From positions 1-64,000 of the forward strand of contig JAPPLU010000049.1 in the NCBI GenBank assembly GCA_028874075.1: a DNA stretch of 64,000 nucleotides, written 5' to 3'. Origin of the DNA: Chloroflexota bacterium. Lineage in GTDB: Bacteria > Chloroflexota > Dehalococcoidia > Lucifugimonadales > UBA3495. Shown here in pieces: positions 1 to 9,188 of this stretch; position 1 is the first letter of the stretch; each line of letters starts with the position of its first letter. Both the position numbers and the translations under genes were made by a program. The notes under the pieces were generated by a model, which had not been told where the DNA came from, searched no databases, and worked only from the letters and a program-made list of their open reading frames with translations.

Positions 1-148
1 CCTTCCTGACTACCATGCTCCTCCAGTTCGCTAATCCATCCATGCAATAGCCCTGAAGTATAGGCTATTTCCCCTTGCGCCGGTCGAAACCACACCCGAC
101 TGCAATCGCGTAGCACGGGAAGGGTTCGATCACGGAGGTCCAGGTTTA

Positions 149-1324
149 ATGCATCGGTTCACCGACAGAGCATTGCTCGCTTGTCTCCTGGTAACGTCAT
201 TGCTTCTGGCAGCCTGCCAGCCCTTCCCTTCCGGCACGGCGGGCAGCGATACCGACGGGACAGTGGCCGCCGAGGTGGTGGGAATTCCAGCGGGCCTGGG
301 CGTGGAAACGGTAGTGGAGGGCCTGGAGATACCCTGGGACCTGGCCTTCACTCCCGACGGCCGCATCCTGATTACGGAACGGCCCGGGCGCATTCGGGTC
401 GTCAAAGAAGGAACCCTCCAGGCAACTCCTTACGCCACCATAGAGGTGTTTCACCGCTCGGAGGCGGGCCTCATGGGCATCGCCCTTCACCCCGAATTCG
501 ACAGCAACGGCTACCTCTACGTCTGTTACACCTACCGGGAGGGGCTGAACACCTACAACCGCATCGCCCGCCTGACAGACCAAGGCGACCGGGGCGCCGA
601 CCACCACGTCATTCTTGACCACATCCCCGGGGCTACCCGCCACGATGGCTGCCGCATCCGCTTTGGCCCGGACGGTTACCTGTACGCCACCACCGGCGAC
701 GCCACCGACCCAAGCCTGTCCCAAGACCTGGACTCGCTGGCGGGGAAGGTACTGCGCATGGGGGCCGATGGGTCGGTCCCGCCGGATAACCCTTTCGCCG
801 GCTCCCTGGTCTATACCTGGGGCCACCGCAATCCCCAGGGACTGGACTGGCACCCTGCCACCGGCGAACCCTTCATCACCGAGCATGGGCCCAGTGAGGA
901 CGATGAAGTGAATGTGCTGGAGCCTGGCAAGAACTACGGCTGGCCGGAGGCAACCGGCGCGCCGGGCATTCCTGGTTACGTTGATTCTGCCCTGGCGTTG
1001 ACGCCAACGGTGGCCATCGCCGGGGCCGCATTCGTCACCGGGTACAACAAGCTGCCCGACGCCTGGAGTGGCGACCTGATTTTCGCTGCCCTGAAGAGTT
1101 CCCATCTGCAGCGGGTGGAGCTGGAACCGCCGGATTACCGCACCGTCGCCTCCCGCCAGACCCTGTTCCAGGGGCAGTTCGGACGCCTGCGGGCGGTGGT
1201 CATGGGACCAGACGGCTACCTCTACTTCACAACCAGCAATCGGGACGGGCGAGGCAGCCCCCGCGACGGAGACGACAAGCTGCTGCGGCTGGGTCCCCTT
1301 TCTTCCACTCCCGACCGGAGATGA
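149..1324 (+). CDS. PQQ-dependent sugar dehydrogenase-like lipoprotein
   Basis: 391-aa protein of the glucose/sorbosone dehydrogenase (soluble aldose dehydrogenase) beta-propeller family, expected to oxidise a sugar or alcohol outside the cytoplasm using PQQ. Residues 1-23 form a lipoprotein signal ending in the lipobox LAAC, so Cys23 is the predicted lipid anchor. Propeller hallmarks follow: GLEIPWDLAFTPDGRILITE, GLMGIALHPEF, the catalytic-histidine segment RHDGCRIRFGPDGYLY (His near 165), GHRNPQGLDW and GKNYGWPEA. The length matches the family. GGAGG at about 134-138 precedes the ATG with good spacing and supports this start. No PQQ synthesis genes are in the window, so cofactor supply is unknown, and the substrate cannot be assigned. 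Confidence 0.9.
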   Translation: MHRFTDRALLACLLVTSLLLAACQPFPSGTAGSDTDGTVAAEVVGIPAGLGVETVVEGLEIPWDLAFTPDGRILITERPGRIRVVKEGTLQATPYATIEVFHRSEAGLMGIALHPEFDSNGYLYVCYTYREGLNTYNRIARLTDQGDRGADHHVILDHIPGATRHDGCRIRFGPDGYLYATTGDATDPSLSQDLDSLAGKVLRMGADGSVPPDNPFAGSLVYTWGHRNPQGLDWHPATGEPFITEHGPSEDDEVNVLEPGKNYGWPEATGAPGIPGYVDSALALTPTVAIAGAAFVTGYNKLPDAWSGDLIFAALKSSHLQRVELEPPDYRTVASRQTLFQGQFGRLRAVVMGPDGYLYFTTSNRDGRGSPRDGDDKLLRLGPLSSTPDRR

Positions 1325-1460
1325 ACGGCACCGAGCAGAGGAGCGACACAGCAGCAGGCACCTCCGTACTGCACCATGTCCGTCCTCAACTGTAGATGCG
1401 CGTCTATTGTCAAACCGTTAATATGTACCGAAACGGGAACTACAGTTTACCGGGGGTCCC

Positions 1461-3236
1461 ATGATTCGCAGCTTCCGGCTGGCCTTGGCCCAGATGAATC
1501 CCACCGTGGGCGACATCGACGGCAACACGGCCCGCATCATCGAATACGTGGAGCGGGCGCGGGAGGTCGGGGCCGACTTGGTGGCTTTTCCGGAGCTGGC
1601 CATCACCGGCTACCCGCCCGAGGACCTGCTGTTCAAGACCTCATTCCTGCAGGGCAACACGGCGGCGATGCAGCGGGTGGTGGAGGCGGCCAGGGACATC
1701 GCCGTGGTGGTTGGTTACGTGGAAGCCGGCGACTCGCATACAGGCACCGGCGCCGACATCGCCAACGCCGCCGCCGTAGGCTATAACGGCAAGCTGATCG
1801 ACAGCTACCGCAAGATGTACCTGCCCAACTACGGCGTTTTCGACGAGGACCGCTACTTCCGGCGGGGAACCGAGTGTCCCGTCTACCACATCAACGGCGT
1901 GGGCGTGGGCGTTAACATCTGCGAGGACATCTGGTATCCCGTGGGGCCCATCGCAGTGCAGCGGGAGGCTGGAGCCGAGTTAATCGTCAACATCAACGGC
2001 TCACCCTTCCACGCCGGAAAGGCGGCCTACCGGGAGAAGATGATCGCCACCCGCGCCGCCGATAACGGTCTTTTCGTGGCCTACCTGAACATGGTGGGCG
2101 GACAGGACGAACTGGTCTTCGACGGGGCCAGCCTGGTCTGCGATATGACCGGCGAGGTCATCGCCCGCGGCCCCGCCTTCGCGGAAGACCTGCTGGTGCT
2201 GGACCTGGATATCGAGGCTGTCTTCCGGTCGCGTCTGCGGACTCCCCTGGCCCGTAAGGAGAATCCCACCATCCTGCGGGAAGTTGGCGAGGCCAGGACA
2301 AAGCAGGTCTCCGAATACGGCGTATCTCAGCGCACGACCCTGGAATCTACCCCCATGGCGTCGGTGATGGGCCCTGCGGAAGAGGTATACCACGCCCTGG
2401 TAACCGGCACCCGCGACTACATTCGGAAGAGCGGTTTCTCCCGGGCATTGGTGGGCCTGTCCGGCGGCATCGACTCGGCCCTGACCGCCACCGTGGCCGC
2501 CGACGCCCTGGGTCCCGAGAACGTGGTGGGCGTAACCATGCCCTCCCGCTACTCCTCCGAGGGCAGCGTCAGCGACTCGAAAGAGCTGGCTGACAACCTG
2601 GGCATCGAATGCTGGGTGGTGTCCATTGAACCGGCCCACCTGGCCTTCACCGATATGCTGGAGCCTTTCTTTGAGGGATCCGCCGCCAACGTGGCCGAGG
2701 AAAACGTGCAGGCCCGCATTCGGGGCAACGTGTTGATGACCATTTCTAACAAGTTCGGGTGGATTGTCCTGACCACGGGCAACAAGAGCGAGATGGCCAT
2801 GGGCTACGCCACCCTGTACGGCGACATGGCCGGCGGCTTTGCGGTGATCAAGGACGTGCCCAAGACGCTGGTGTACGAGCTGTGCCGGTGGCGCAACTCA
2901 AAAGGATTCGGCGGGAACGGGGTCAAGTCTCCCATACCCAGGGCGATTATCGAGAAGCCACCCAGCGCGGAATTGCGCCCGGACCAGCTGGACGTGGACT
3001 CCTTGCCGCCCTACGAGGAGCTTGACCCCATAGTACGGGCCTACGTAGAAGAGGACTACAGCTACGAGGAAATGGTGGCAATGGGCCACGACCCGGCGGC
3101 GGTGCGTCAGGTCATAACCTTCGTGGACCGGAACGAGTACAAACGCCGCCAAGCCCCGCCCGGGGTCAAGATAACCCCCCGCGCCTTCGGCAAGGACCGG
3201 CGCCTGCCCATAGTCAACCGCTACCGACCGGTTTAG
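1461..3236 (+). CDS. nadE: Glutamine-dependent NAD+ synthase
   Basis: 591-aa two-domain NAD synthetase. It amidates nicotinic acid adenine dinucleotide to NAD+ in the cytoplasm using ATP and glutamine-derived ammonia. The N-terminal nitrilase-type glutaminase domain (about 1-270) shows the Glu-Lys-Cys triad in FPELAITGYPPEDLL, DSYRKMYLPNYGVFDE and VNICEDIWYP. The C-terminal synthetase domain has the ATP-pyrophosphatase loop LSGGIDSALTA (about 333) and TTGNKSEMAMGYATLYGD. The length is normal for the glutaminase-fused form. GGGGGT just before the ATG acts as ribosome binding site. The stop codon overlaps the stop of the convergent higA gene by two bases, leaving no room for an intergenic terminator. 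Confidence 0.97.
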   Translation: MIRSFRLALAQMNPTVGDIDGNTARIIEYVERAREVGADLVAFPELAITGYPPEDLLFKTSFLQGNTAAMQRVVEAARDIAVVVGYVEAGDSHTGTGADIANAAAVGYNGKLIDSYRKMYLPNYGVFDEDRYFRRGTECPVYHINGVGVGVNICEDIWYPVGPIAVQREAGAELIVNINGSPFHAGKAAYREKMIATRAADNGLFVAYLNMVGGQDELVFDGASLVCDMTGEVIARGPAFAEDLLVLDLDIEAVFRSRLRTPLARKENPTILREVGEARTKQVSEYGVSQRTTLESTPMASVMGPAEEVYHALVTGTRDYIRKSGFSRALVGLSGGIDSALTATVAADALGPENVVGVTMPSRYSSEGSVSDSKELADNLGIECWVVSIEPAHLAFTDMLEPFFEGSAANVAEENVQARIRGNVLMTISNKFGWIVLTTGNKSEMAMGYATLYGDMAGGFAVIKDVPKTLVYELCRWRNSKGFGGNGVKSPIPRAIIEKPPSAELRPDQLDVDSLPPYEELDPIVRAYVEEDYSYEEMVAMGHDPAAVRQVITFVDRNEYKRRQAPPGVKITPRAFGKDRRLPIVNRYRPV

Positions 3237-3523
3237 GGGAGAGCTACTTCTTTTTCTGCCGTTACATCCGTGTTGAGCAGCGCCTGGGGCTCGACTCCCA
3301 GGGCCACGGCAATGCGTGCAATCGACAACAAAGTCAGGTTGGGCGGCGCATTGAAAATTCGGGAAATTTGGGACTTGGGTACACCCATTTCCCTGGCCAG
3401 GTCGGCCCTGCTGATGCCCTTTTCCTTCATTACCTGCAGCGAGTTTTCTATAATGCTAATAGAAAGACCCTCGGCCAAAAAGTCGGGGTCTTTCTCGTAT
3501 TTTACAAAGTACTGTTCTAACAC
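3233..3523 (-). CDS. higA: HigA-type antitoxin, XRE-family helix-turn-helix
   Basis: 96-aa protein with a helix-turn-helix DNA-binding domain at about residues 30-75 (ISRADLAREMGVPKSQISRI, then LTLLSIARIAVALGVEPQAL). It sits 30 bp downstream of a RelE/HigB-like toxin on the same strand, the toxin-first order typical of HigBA modules. It should neutralise the toxin and repress the operon. The N-terminal stretch MLEQYFVKYEKDPDFLAEGL resembles the toxin-contact region of other HigA proteins. Its end overlaps the nadE stop in convergent orientation. The family is clear; the pairing is inferred from adjacency. Confidence 0.85.
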   Translation of the reverse strand: MLEQYFVKYEKDPDFLAEGLSISIIENSLQVMKEKGISRADLAREMGVPKSQISRIFNAPPNLTLLSIARIAVALGVEPQALLNTDVTAEKEVALP

Positions 3524-3553
3524 TCTCTTGCTCGTTGAAGTTCTGCGGTTACG

Positions 3554-3928
3554 TCAACTAAAACTTTCCAAGTATTCGGTTCTAAAATTGATGGCCCGTT
3601 CTATTTCGGTTCCGATTCTCGATCCCTTTCGAAATCCGTGAGTGAGAATTGTGACGCGCCTTTGTCCCTCTGGATAGAAGAACAGAATTCGGTCTCCTTG
3701 CCGAGACTTAAATTCGAAGATCCCATTTCCCAAGTGTCGGGACCTCTGAAAGTTGAGTATTGGGCCCCGAACCGCATGTTGCTGAATGATCGAGAGCAAC
3801 GATTTTCGTGAAGGCTCCGAAACTTCTTCAAGAAACTCAAGGATTGGGCAGTGATCAACTCCAGCCCTGCTCCAGCTTACAGCGAAAACTGCGAAGGCCT
3901 TGCCTTCTGAAAGTAAGCGTCTGTCCAT
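3554..3928 (-). CDS. higB: HigB/RelE-like toxin (phage Gp49-like, DUF891 type)
   Basis: 124-aa protein. The core, VDHCPILEFLEEVSEPSRKS, then GIFEFKSRQGDRILFFY and VTILTHGFRKGS, matches RelE-superfamily HigB toxins, which cleave mRNA on the ribosome. The first approximately 15 residues are looser than the family consensus. AAGGAG lies suitably upstream of the ATG at 3928 and supports this start. The antitoxin follows 30 bp downstream. A consensus sigma-70 promoter lies about 220 bp upstream. The long leader between them carries three copies of a TCCATAGRC motif. Confidence 0.78.
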   Translation of the reverse strand: MDRRLLSEGKAFAVFAVSWSRAGVDHCPILEFLEEVSEPSRKSLLSIIQQHAVRGPILNFQRSRHLGNGIFEFKSRQGDRILFFYPEGQRRVTILTHGFRKGSRIGTEIERAINFRTEYLESFS

Positions 3929-4006
3929 AGACTTTCGGTCTCCTTAGGATTTCAATCTCCATAGGCTTTCTCCATTTCCAAAGTCAAGGCGCCTTTGTCC
4001 ATAGAC
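3924..4006. repeat. Three spaced TCCATAGAC-type direct repeats upstream of higB
   Basis: TCCATAGAC occurs at 3924-3932 and 3998-4006, and the variant TCCATAGGC at 3958-3966, spaced 34 and 40 bp. The first copy overlaps the higB start codon. On the minus strand each reads GYCTATGGA. They could be antitoxin binding sites or remnants of duplicated start regions. The motif is short, so chance is not excluded. Confidence 0.45.
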
Positions 4007-4144
4007 GTTGAGACATTGGGCAAACTTGAGCGCCTCGCTACAACACTTGACTCAGAGCTATCAAATCTATTGTTTCTGGCATACCTCCAAAATCCTGAGG
4101 ATGGGCCCGATTACCAGTGAAAATTGGCTTCTCGAGCCAACATA

Positions 4145-4173
4145 ATATTATCATAAAAGTTAACTTTTGTCAA
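4145..4173 (-). promoter_or_regulatory. Consensus sigma-70 promoter with palindrome in spacer, likely for higBA
   Basis: On the minus strand TTGACA (4168-4173) is followed by a 17-base spacer and TAATAT (4145-4150). The spacer is almost filled by a perfect 14-bp palindrome AAAAGTTAACTTTT (4155-4168), a classic position for a repressor operator. The promoter starts inside the last codons of the M42 peptidase gene and points toward higB, about 220 bp downstream. Autoregulation by HigA is inferred. Confidence 0.7.
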
Positions 4174-5278
4174 GTCTCATCCTCTCCCGAAACTCTTCCG
4201 GTATCTCCCGCAACCGGCGGCGGAAGAAGGTGTCCTCCCGTTCCGGCATGCGGCGGACGGCTTCCAGCATGAGTTCCACGCCGCCCAGGTAGTCTTCTTC
4301 GTGGATGTACTCCGCCTCTATGCCGCCGTCGGGGGCGCCGTTGTGGTAGTTTCCCAGGGGGAATGCTATGCCGGTGGTGCGATAACCGTAAACGGAAAAG
4401 GCGCTGGCCTCGCAGGTGCCGCCGCTCATTAGTTGGCGCTGCACCTTGAACCCGTCGGGGCGGGCCTGCAGGGTTTCCCGGGCCCGGTTCAGGGCCGACT
4501 CGGCGTCGGCGTTGAAGGTGAAACCGGCGTCGCCCACCCGTATCACCGGCCCGCTGCCGATTTCCGCCCCGGGCAGGGTGCGGCTGGACTCCAGGGACAC
4601 CACGAGCGTCTCCTCCGGCAGCGTTCCCGCCTCGGCCAGAAGGCGCGCGCCTACCAGTCCAACCTCTTCGGCGCGGGTGAACACGCCGTAGACGTCGCCG
4701 GAGGGTGCCTCTTCAGACAGGGCCGACAACATGGCCAGGGTGCTGCCGCAGCCGGCCAGGTCGTCCACGGCCCGCATGCGGATGTAACCGTCCTCCAGTT
4801 GGTAGTCCACCAGGTCGAAAACCACCGATGAGGGAAGGGGAATTTCGGAAAGGCGGGAAGCGTCCTCCAGGCTGATGAGGGCCTTGCGCTCCGAGGCGTC
4901 GCCCGCGGGTCCGGCGGTAACGGCCGACAGCCGTTCACCATCCGGAAGGATTATCTGCAAGGGTATGCCGGCCTCAAAGGACGACTGCGGGATGCCACCC
5001 ATGGCCACGCCCACCAGGAAGTCTCCATCGACGGCAACGGCCTCAAAGCCGGGATGATCCATGTGGGCCATGAAGGCAATTGGCGGCACGGAGTCGTCAG
5101 CCGCAGACCCGGGCCGGTGGGCGATGATGTTGCCATAGTTGTCAGTACGGTGAGGCACCCCGGCCTCGTCCAGCACTGCGCGCACCACGCCCGCCACGCC
5201 GTCTTCAAGGAAGGACGTGGCCGGTTGCGCGCCCAGCCGGGCCAGGATGTCCAGGGCCATTTCCCGGTGGTTGGTCAT
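4160..5278 (-). CDS. M42-family metallopeptidase (glutamyl aminopeptidase-like)
   Basis: 372-aa M42/M20-type zinc aminopeptidase, cytoplasmic, expected to trim N-terminal residues from peptides. Metal and catalytic motifs are visible in order: AHMDHPGFE (about residue 70), RAVDDLAGCGS (about 168), RAEEVGLVGARL (about 205), and a late histidine in GNYHNGAPDGG. The length is typical. The fold also covers cellulase-annotated M42 proteins, so substrate is open. A Shine-Dalgarno-like GGAGCAACC precedes the ATG. The gene stands alone; its terminal codons contain the -35 box of the higBA promoter. Confidence 0.88.
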   Translation of the reverse strand: MTNHREMALDILARLGAQPATSFLEDGVAGVVRAVLDEAGVPHRTDNYGNIIAHRPGSAADDSVPPIAFMAHMDHPGFEAVAVDGDFLVGVAMGGIPQSSFEAGIPLQIILPDGERLSAVTAGPAGDASERKALISLEDASRLSEIPLPSSVVFDLVDYQLEDGYIRMRAVDDLAGCGSTLAMLSALSEEAPSGDVYGVFTRAEEVGLVGARLLAEAGTLPEETLVVSLESSRTLPGAEIGSGPVIRVGDAGFTFNADAESALNRARETLQARPDGFKVQRQLMSGGTCEASAFSVYGYRTTGIAFPLGNYHNGAPDGGIEAEYIHEEDYLGGVELMLEAVRRMPEREDTFFRRRLREIPEEFRERMRLDKS

Positions 5279-5471
5279 GGTGGTTGCTCCTTACGGGTGG
5301 GAATTTCGGTGGATTATAGCACCGGCGATGAGGATGGCCCCATCAGGAGTGGATGGCAGAAACACTCGACTATTATGAAGGTGAGATGAAGAACTCAACA
5401 TTGTATTGCGATGTATATGTGGTTGCCCTAACATAAGCGAAAGAAGCGCTGTTGAGAGAGGAGGAACCCCA

Positions 5472-6230
5472 ATGCGCAGATTGAACTCGGGTAACAAGTC
5501 CGCGGGCCTGGCGCTGATGGGTGGCGTCATCCTGTCAATACCTGCATTTCTTTTTCATCCAGGTGGCATTTTCATATCGCCGGTTGACCTGAATGACTTT
5601 CCGGCAACGATAGCCGTCTTGTCGGACTATGCCAGCCTCACCCACGTAATAACGATGGTAATGGTGCTTTCCCTGTTCCTGGAGTCCTACGGCTTCTTCG
5701 CCCTGACACGGATACGGAGCCGGGTGGGGAGCCTGTCAGGGTATGCCCTCCGTTTCGGGGTCATTGGCATGCTGTTCTCCTACGGCGCCCTGGCCCTGGA
5801 GCTGGGGACCAGGCACATGGTGGTTCATATCGCAACCCACGGGGTGACGGGCCAGGCCGGCGTGGATCCGGCGCTGGGCTTACCCGACCTTGCCCTGACC
5901 GTCTATGCAGCCGGCATTGGGTTGCACGTAACCTTCCTTTTCGTATCTGCGCTGGCCGCCTTGTGCCTGGGCCTGGGTTTGGCAGCCCACTTCGCCACCC
6001 TGAATATCTACCGGATAGCGGGATACGGCGTGGCCCTGGTGGGTGTGGCCGGGCTGGTCAACGTGGTCCTCGTCCAACACTTCCACGGCGTGGATTTTGC
6101 CCTGTTAGCCATCATTACCAACCTGGTCCTCTTGATCGGCACCATCTGGCTTTTCATCATCGGCCTGGGGCTGTACAAGGGCATCAGCGAGTTTGAGGCT
6201 CACGCGTCCGCGGACCCGGTGCCGGTGTAG
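5472..6230 (+). CDS. Polytopic membrane protein, unknown function
   Basis: 252-aa integral membrane protein with about six or seven hydrophobic segments (for example GLALMGGVILSIPAFLF, YGVALVGVAGLVNVVL and LVLLIGTIWLFIIGLGLY). The ATG at 5472 follows the strong ribosome binding site GAGAGGAGGAA; an in-frame ATG 66 bp upstream lacks one and is less likely. I recognise no family and no catalytic motif. It is a single gene diverging from the M42 peptidase, with about 190 bp between them. Confidence 0.7.
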   Translation: MRRLNSGNKSAGLALMGGVILSIPAFLFHPGGIFISPVDLNDFPATIAVLSDYASLTHVITMVMVLSLFLESYGFFALTRIRSRVGSLSGYALRFGVIGMLFSYGALALELGTRHMVVHIATHGVTGQAGVDPALGLPDLALTVYAAGIGLHVTFLFVSALAALCLGLGLAAHFATLNIYRIAGYGVALVGVAGLVNVVLVQHFHGVDFALLAIITNLVLLIGTIWLFIIGLGLYKGISEFEAHASADPVPV

Positions 6231-6244
6231 GGAGAGGGTGGCTG

Positions 6245-6550
6245 CTAAAGTCTCCAAAGGCAGACCTCCTGCAAATGGAAGTCTTTCGCATCTTCGTGCA
6301 GGATTGTGCCGTCCATAGCCTCGATACGATGGCTGGTAGCAATGTGTTTGTCGTTGGGTAGGCTGTGCTTTACAATTCTACTGAGAGCATTGGGGTAATG
6401 GTGAGAAGGGACGTCTTTGTCGACCAGGGGTAGGGTTATGAGGCGTCCGTCCCTTACTTTAGGCCAGATGTCGAATTCATCGAACAGAGACTCCAATAAC
6501 TCCTTTGAAATTTCAGCGGTGAGCCTTCTAGGCAACTTAATCTCTCCCAT
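6245..6550 (-). CDS. Hypothetical protein
   Basis: 101-aa unrecognised soluble protein with a charged N-terminus (MGEIKLPRRLTAEISKELLE). Its base composition is visibly lower in GC than its neighbours, suggesting transfer. No clear ribosome binding site precedes the ATG, and its start lies only about 20 bp from the start of the divergent small gene at 6572, so both cannot have ordinary promoters there. It may be an orphan toxin-antitoxin-like gene, but nothing specific supports that. Confidence 0.42.
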   Translation of the reverse strand: MGEIKLPRRLTAEISKELLESLFDEFDIWPKVRDGRLITLPLVDKDVPSHHYPNALSRIVKHSLPNDKHIATSHRIEAMDGTILHEDAKDFHLQEVCLWRL

Positions 6551-6571
6551 TAACTCAAGGTGGGTACTGGC

Positions 6572-6814
6572 ATGAACGAACTGGTTGACATTCTGAAACG
6601 CTATTTTGAGGCCGCTGCTGACCTCCGTGAAATTGCCGAGTGGCTGGCCGGCGTGGACTGGGACGATCCTGAATTAACCGAGGATGAGCGGGAAGCTCTG
6701 GGTATGCTGCTGCTCTTGGTAACTGAAGTATCCGAAAATATGCGGGAAGAGGCCGAATTACGGACAGAGGCGTCACGATTCCTGGCAGACAGGAGTTCCC
6801 CCGCATATCGCTGA
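6572..6814 (+). CDS. Small acidic protein, unknown
   Basis: 80-aa acidic, probably helical protein beginning MNELVDILKRYFEAAADLRE. AGGTGGG before the ATG is a plausible ribosome binding site. An in-frame GTG four codons upstream is the alternative start. A strong hairpin terminator follows. It has no recognised domain. Confidence 0.5.
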   Translation: MNELVDILKRYFEAAADLREIAEWLAGVDWDDPELTEDEREALGMLLLLVTEVSENMREEAELRTEASRFLADRSSPAYR

Positions 6815-6847
6815 ACTCTACCACTGGCATCCAAGCTGACAAACCAG

Positions 6848-6880
6848 AGGGGCGGGCAATTGAATACCCGCCCCTTTCTA
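6848..6880. terminator. Hairpin terminator between convergent genes
   Basis: AGGGGCGGG (6848-6856) pairs perfectly with CCCGCCCCT (6867-6875) across a 10-base loop, followed by TTCTATC. It lies between the small gene ending at 6814 and the convergent aconitase gene ending at 6918, and can serve both strands. Confidence 0.75.
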
Positions 6881-6917
6881 TCGGAAACATTCGTGGTCAA
6901 CTGGGGATACGCCGTCC

Positions 6918-9188
6918 CTACTGGTGGAACAGGTTCAGGGCCGAGCCCAGCTTGAACCATGCTACCTGCGACTCGCCGTAGGAGTGGTTCAGCATCAGGG
7001 TTTCGCTGGTGCCGTCGCTGTGCTGGACGCGGCACTCCACCGGCTTGCCGGGGCTCAGGTCGTTAAGACCCACCAGGCTGATGCGGTCATCCTCCTGGAT
7101 CCGGTCGTAGTCGGCGGGATTCGGGAAGGTCAAGGCCAGCAGGCCCTGCTTCTTCAGGTTGCTCTCGTGGATGCGGGCAAAGCTGCGGACGATGACCGCG
7201 GCGCCGCCCAGCAGGCGGGGCGACAGGGCGGCGTGCTCGCGGCTGCTGCCCTCCCCGTAGTTGGAGTCGCCGACCACCACCCACTTGATACCCTGGGCCT
7301 GGTAGTCCCGGGCGATGCGGGAGAAGCCCACGCCCTCCTCGCCGGACACCACGTTCTTGCCCGTGCCGGCGTCGCCGGTGTAGGCGTTGATGGCGCCCAT
7401 GAACATGTTGTCGCTGAACCGGTCCAGGTGGCCCCGGTACCGCAGCCACACGCCGGCGGGGGAGATGGAGTCGGTGGTGGTCTTGCCCTGGGCCTTTACC
7501 AGCACCGGCATGTCTTCAAAGTCGCCGCCGTCCCATGGGGACCACGGATTCAAAAGCTGGATGCGCTCACTGTCCGGCGCCACCGTCAGTTCAATGTCGC
7601 TGCCGACTTCCGGCGGGTCCTCGTAGGAGGAGGAACCACGGTCAAAGTCCGCCTGGGGAACGTCCGGAGCCTGCTGGGGGGGTTCCAGCATGAACTCCAG
7701 GCCGTCGGCGCCGGTGAGGGTGTCGGTCAGCGGGTTGAAGGAGAGGCGGCCGGCCAGGGCCAGGGCCGTGACAATCTCCGGGCTGCCGATGATGTTCATG
7801 GTGGATGCTTCGCCGTCGTTGCGGGCGGGGAAGTTCCGGTTGTAGGAGGTGACTATGGTGTTAGGGCGGCCTACCGGGTCGCCCACCCGCCGCCACTGGC
7901 CGATGCAGGGGCCGCAGGCATTGGCCAGCACAGCTGCGTTGATGTCTCGCAGGGACTGCATCTGCCCATCGCGCTCGATGGTGGCCCGAACCTGCTCGGA
8001 ACCGGGGGTTACCATGAAGGGCACCGCCGCCGACAGGCCGTGGGCCTTGGCCTGCTCCGCCACGTCCGCGGAACGGCTCATGTCCTCGTAGGAGGAGTTG
8101 GTGCAGCTACCGATGAGGGCCGAGGAAATTTCGTCCACCAGGCCGGGGTCTTCCTGCAGTTCCCGGGCCATCTGGGAAATAGGCCGGGCCCGGTCCGGCG
8201 AGTGGGGGCCCACCAGGTGAGGCTCCAGCTCCGACAGGTTGATTTCCACCACCTGGTCGTAGTATTCCGAGGGGTTCTCATAGACCTCGGGGTCGGCGGT
8301 AAGCAGGTGCCTGTACTGCTCGGCCAGCTCCACCAGCTCGCCCCGGTTGGTGGCCCGCAGGTAGCGTGCCATGGACTCGTCGTAGGGGAAGGTGGAGGAC
8401 GTGGCGCCCAGTTCCGCGCCCATGTTGCAGATGGTGCCCTTGCCCGTGGCGCTGATGCTGGCGGCGCCGGGGCCGAAGTATTCGATGATGCAGTTGGTGC
8501 CGCCGGACACGCTCAGGTAGCCCGCCAGGTAGAGAATAATGTCCTTGGGGGCGGTCCAGCCGCTGAGCTCGCCGGTGAGGTGGACGCCGATGAACCGGGG
8601 GTACAGGACCTCCCAAGGCAGGCCGGCCATAACCTCCACAGCGTCGGCGCCGCCCACGCCCACGGAGATGGAACCCAGGCCGCCGCCGTTGGGAGTGTGG
8701 GAGTCGGTGCCGATCATCAACTGGGCCGGGTAGGCATAGTTCTCCAGGGCCACCTGGTGAATAATGCCGGCGCCGGGGCCCCAGAAGCCCACACCGTACT
8801 TGGCCGCGGCGGTGCGGAGGAAGTTATAGACCTCGCTGTTTTCGCCCAGGGATTCCTGCAAGTCCTGGGCGCCCTCCACCCTGGCCTGGATCAGGTGATC
8901 GCAGTGGACCGACGTGGGCACGGCGGTGCTGCTGCGGAGAGTCTGCATGAACTGGAGCATGGCCGTCTGGCCCAGCACGTCCTGCAGGATTACGCGGTCG
9001 GGCCGGAGGTTGACGTAGGTCTCGCCTCTCACCATGCCCGTCTCGGCGGGGTTGTCCAGGTGAGACAGAAGGATCTTGTCGGCCAGAGTAAGCGGCCGGT
9101 TCTGGAACTGCCGGACCGTGGTCAGGTTACGGTCAAGCCTCTGGTAAACTTCGGAAACCAACTCTCTGGTAGGTGCAATCGTAGGCAT
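6918..9188 (-). CDS. Aconitate hydratase, mitochondrial-type
   Basis: 756-aa aconitase interconverting citrate and isocitrate in the TCA cycle. The length and order match the mitochondrial-type (mAcn) class rather than bacterial AcnB. Iron-sulfur ligands appear as GSCTNSSYED and NACGPCIGQW. Substrate-site segments include VHCDHLIQA and IGTDSHTPNGGGLG. The C-terminal swivel domain has VVGDSNYGEGSSREHAAL and RSFARIHESNLKKQG. All key residues look present. It is monocistronic. Upstream, a TATAAT-like box lies at 9287-9292 on the minus strand without a well-placed -35. Confidence 0.95.
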   Translation of the reverse strand: MPTIAPTRELVSEVYQRLDRNLTTVRQFQNRPLTLADKILLSHLDNPAETGMVRGETYVNLRPDRVILQDVLGQTAMLQFMQTLRSSTAVPTSVHCDHLIQARVEGAQDLQESLGENSEVYNFLRTAAAKYGVGFWGPGAGIIHQVALENYAYPAQLMIGTDSHTPNGGGLGSISVGVGGADAVEVMAGLPWEVLYPRFIGVHLTGELSGWTAPKDIILYLAGYLSVSGGTNCIIEYFGPGAASISATGKGTICNMGAELGATSSTFPYDESMARYLRATNRGELVELAEQYRHLLTADPEVYENPSEYYDQVVEINLSELEPHLVGPHSPDRARPISQMARELQEDPGLVDEISSALIGSCTNSSYEDMSRSADVAEQAKAHGLSAAVPFMVTPGSEQVRATIERDGQMQSLRDINAAVLANACGPCIGQWRRVGDPVGRPNTIVTSYNRNFPARNDGEASTMNIIGSPEIVTALALAGRLSFNPLTDTLTGADGLEFMLEPPQQAPDVPQADFDRGSSSYEDPPEVGSDIELTVAPDSERIQLLNPWSPWDGGDFEDMPVLVKAQGKTTTDSISPAGVWLRYRGHLDRFSDNMFMGAINAYTGDAGTGKNVVSGEEGVGFSRIARDYQAQGIKWVVVGDSNYGEGSSREHAALSPRLLGGAAVIVRSFARIHESNLKKQGLLALTFPNPADYDRIQEDDRISLVGLNDLSPGKPVECRVQHSDGTSETLMLNHSYGESQVAWFKLGSALNLFHQ

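Noticed and set aside
1..148. Partial gene at the left edge
   Set aside because: No open frame with coding character enters from the left; the stretch looks like the leader of the first lipoprotein gene.
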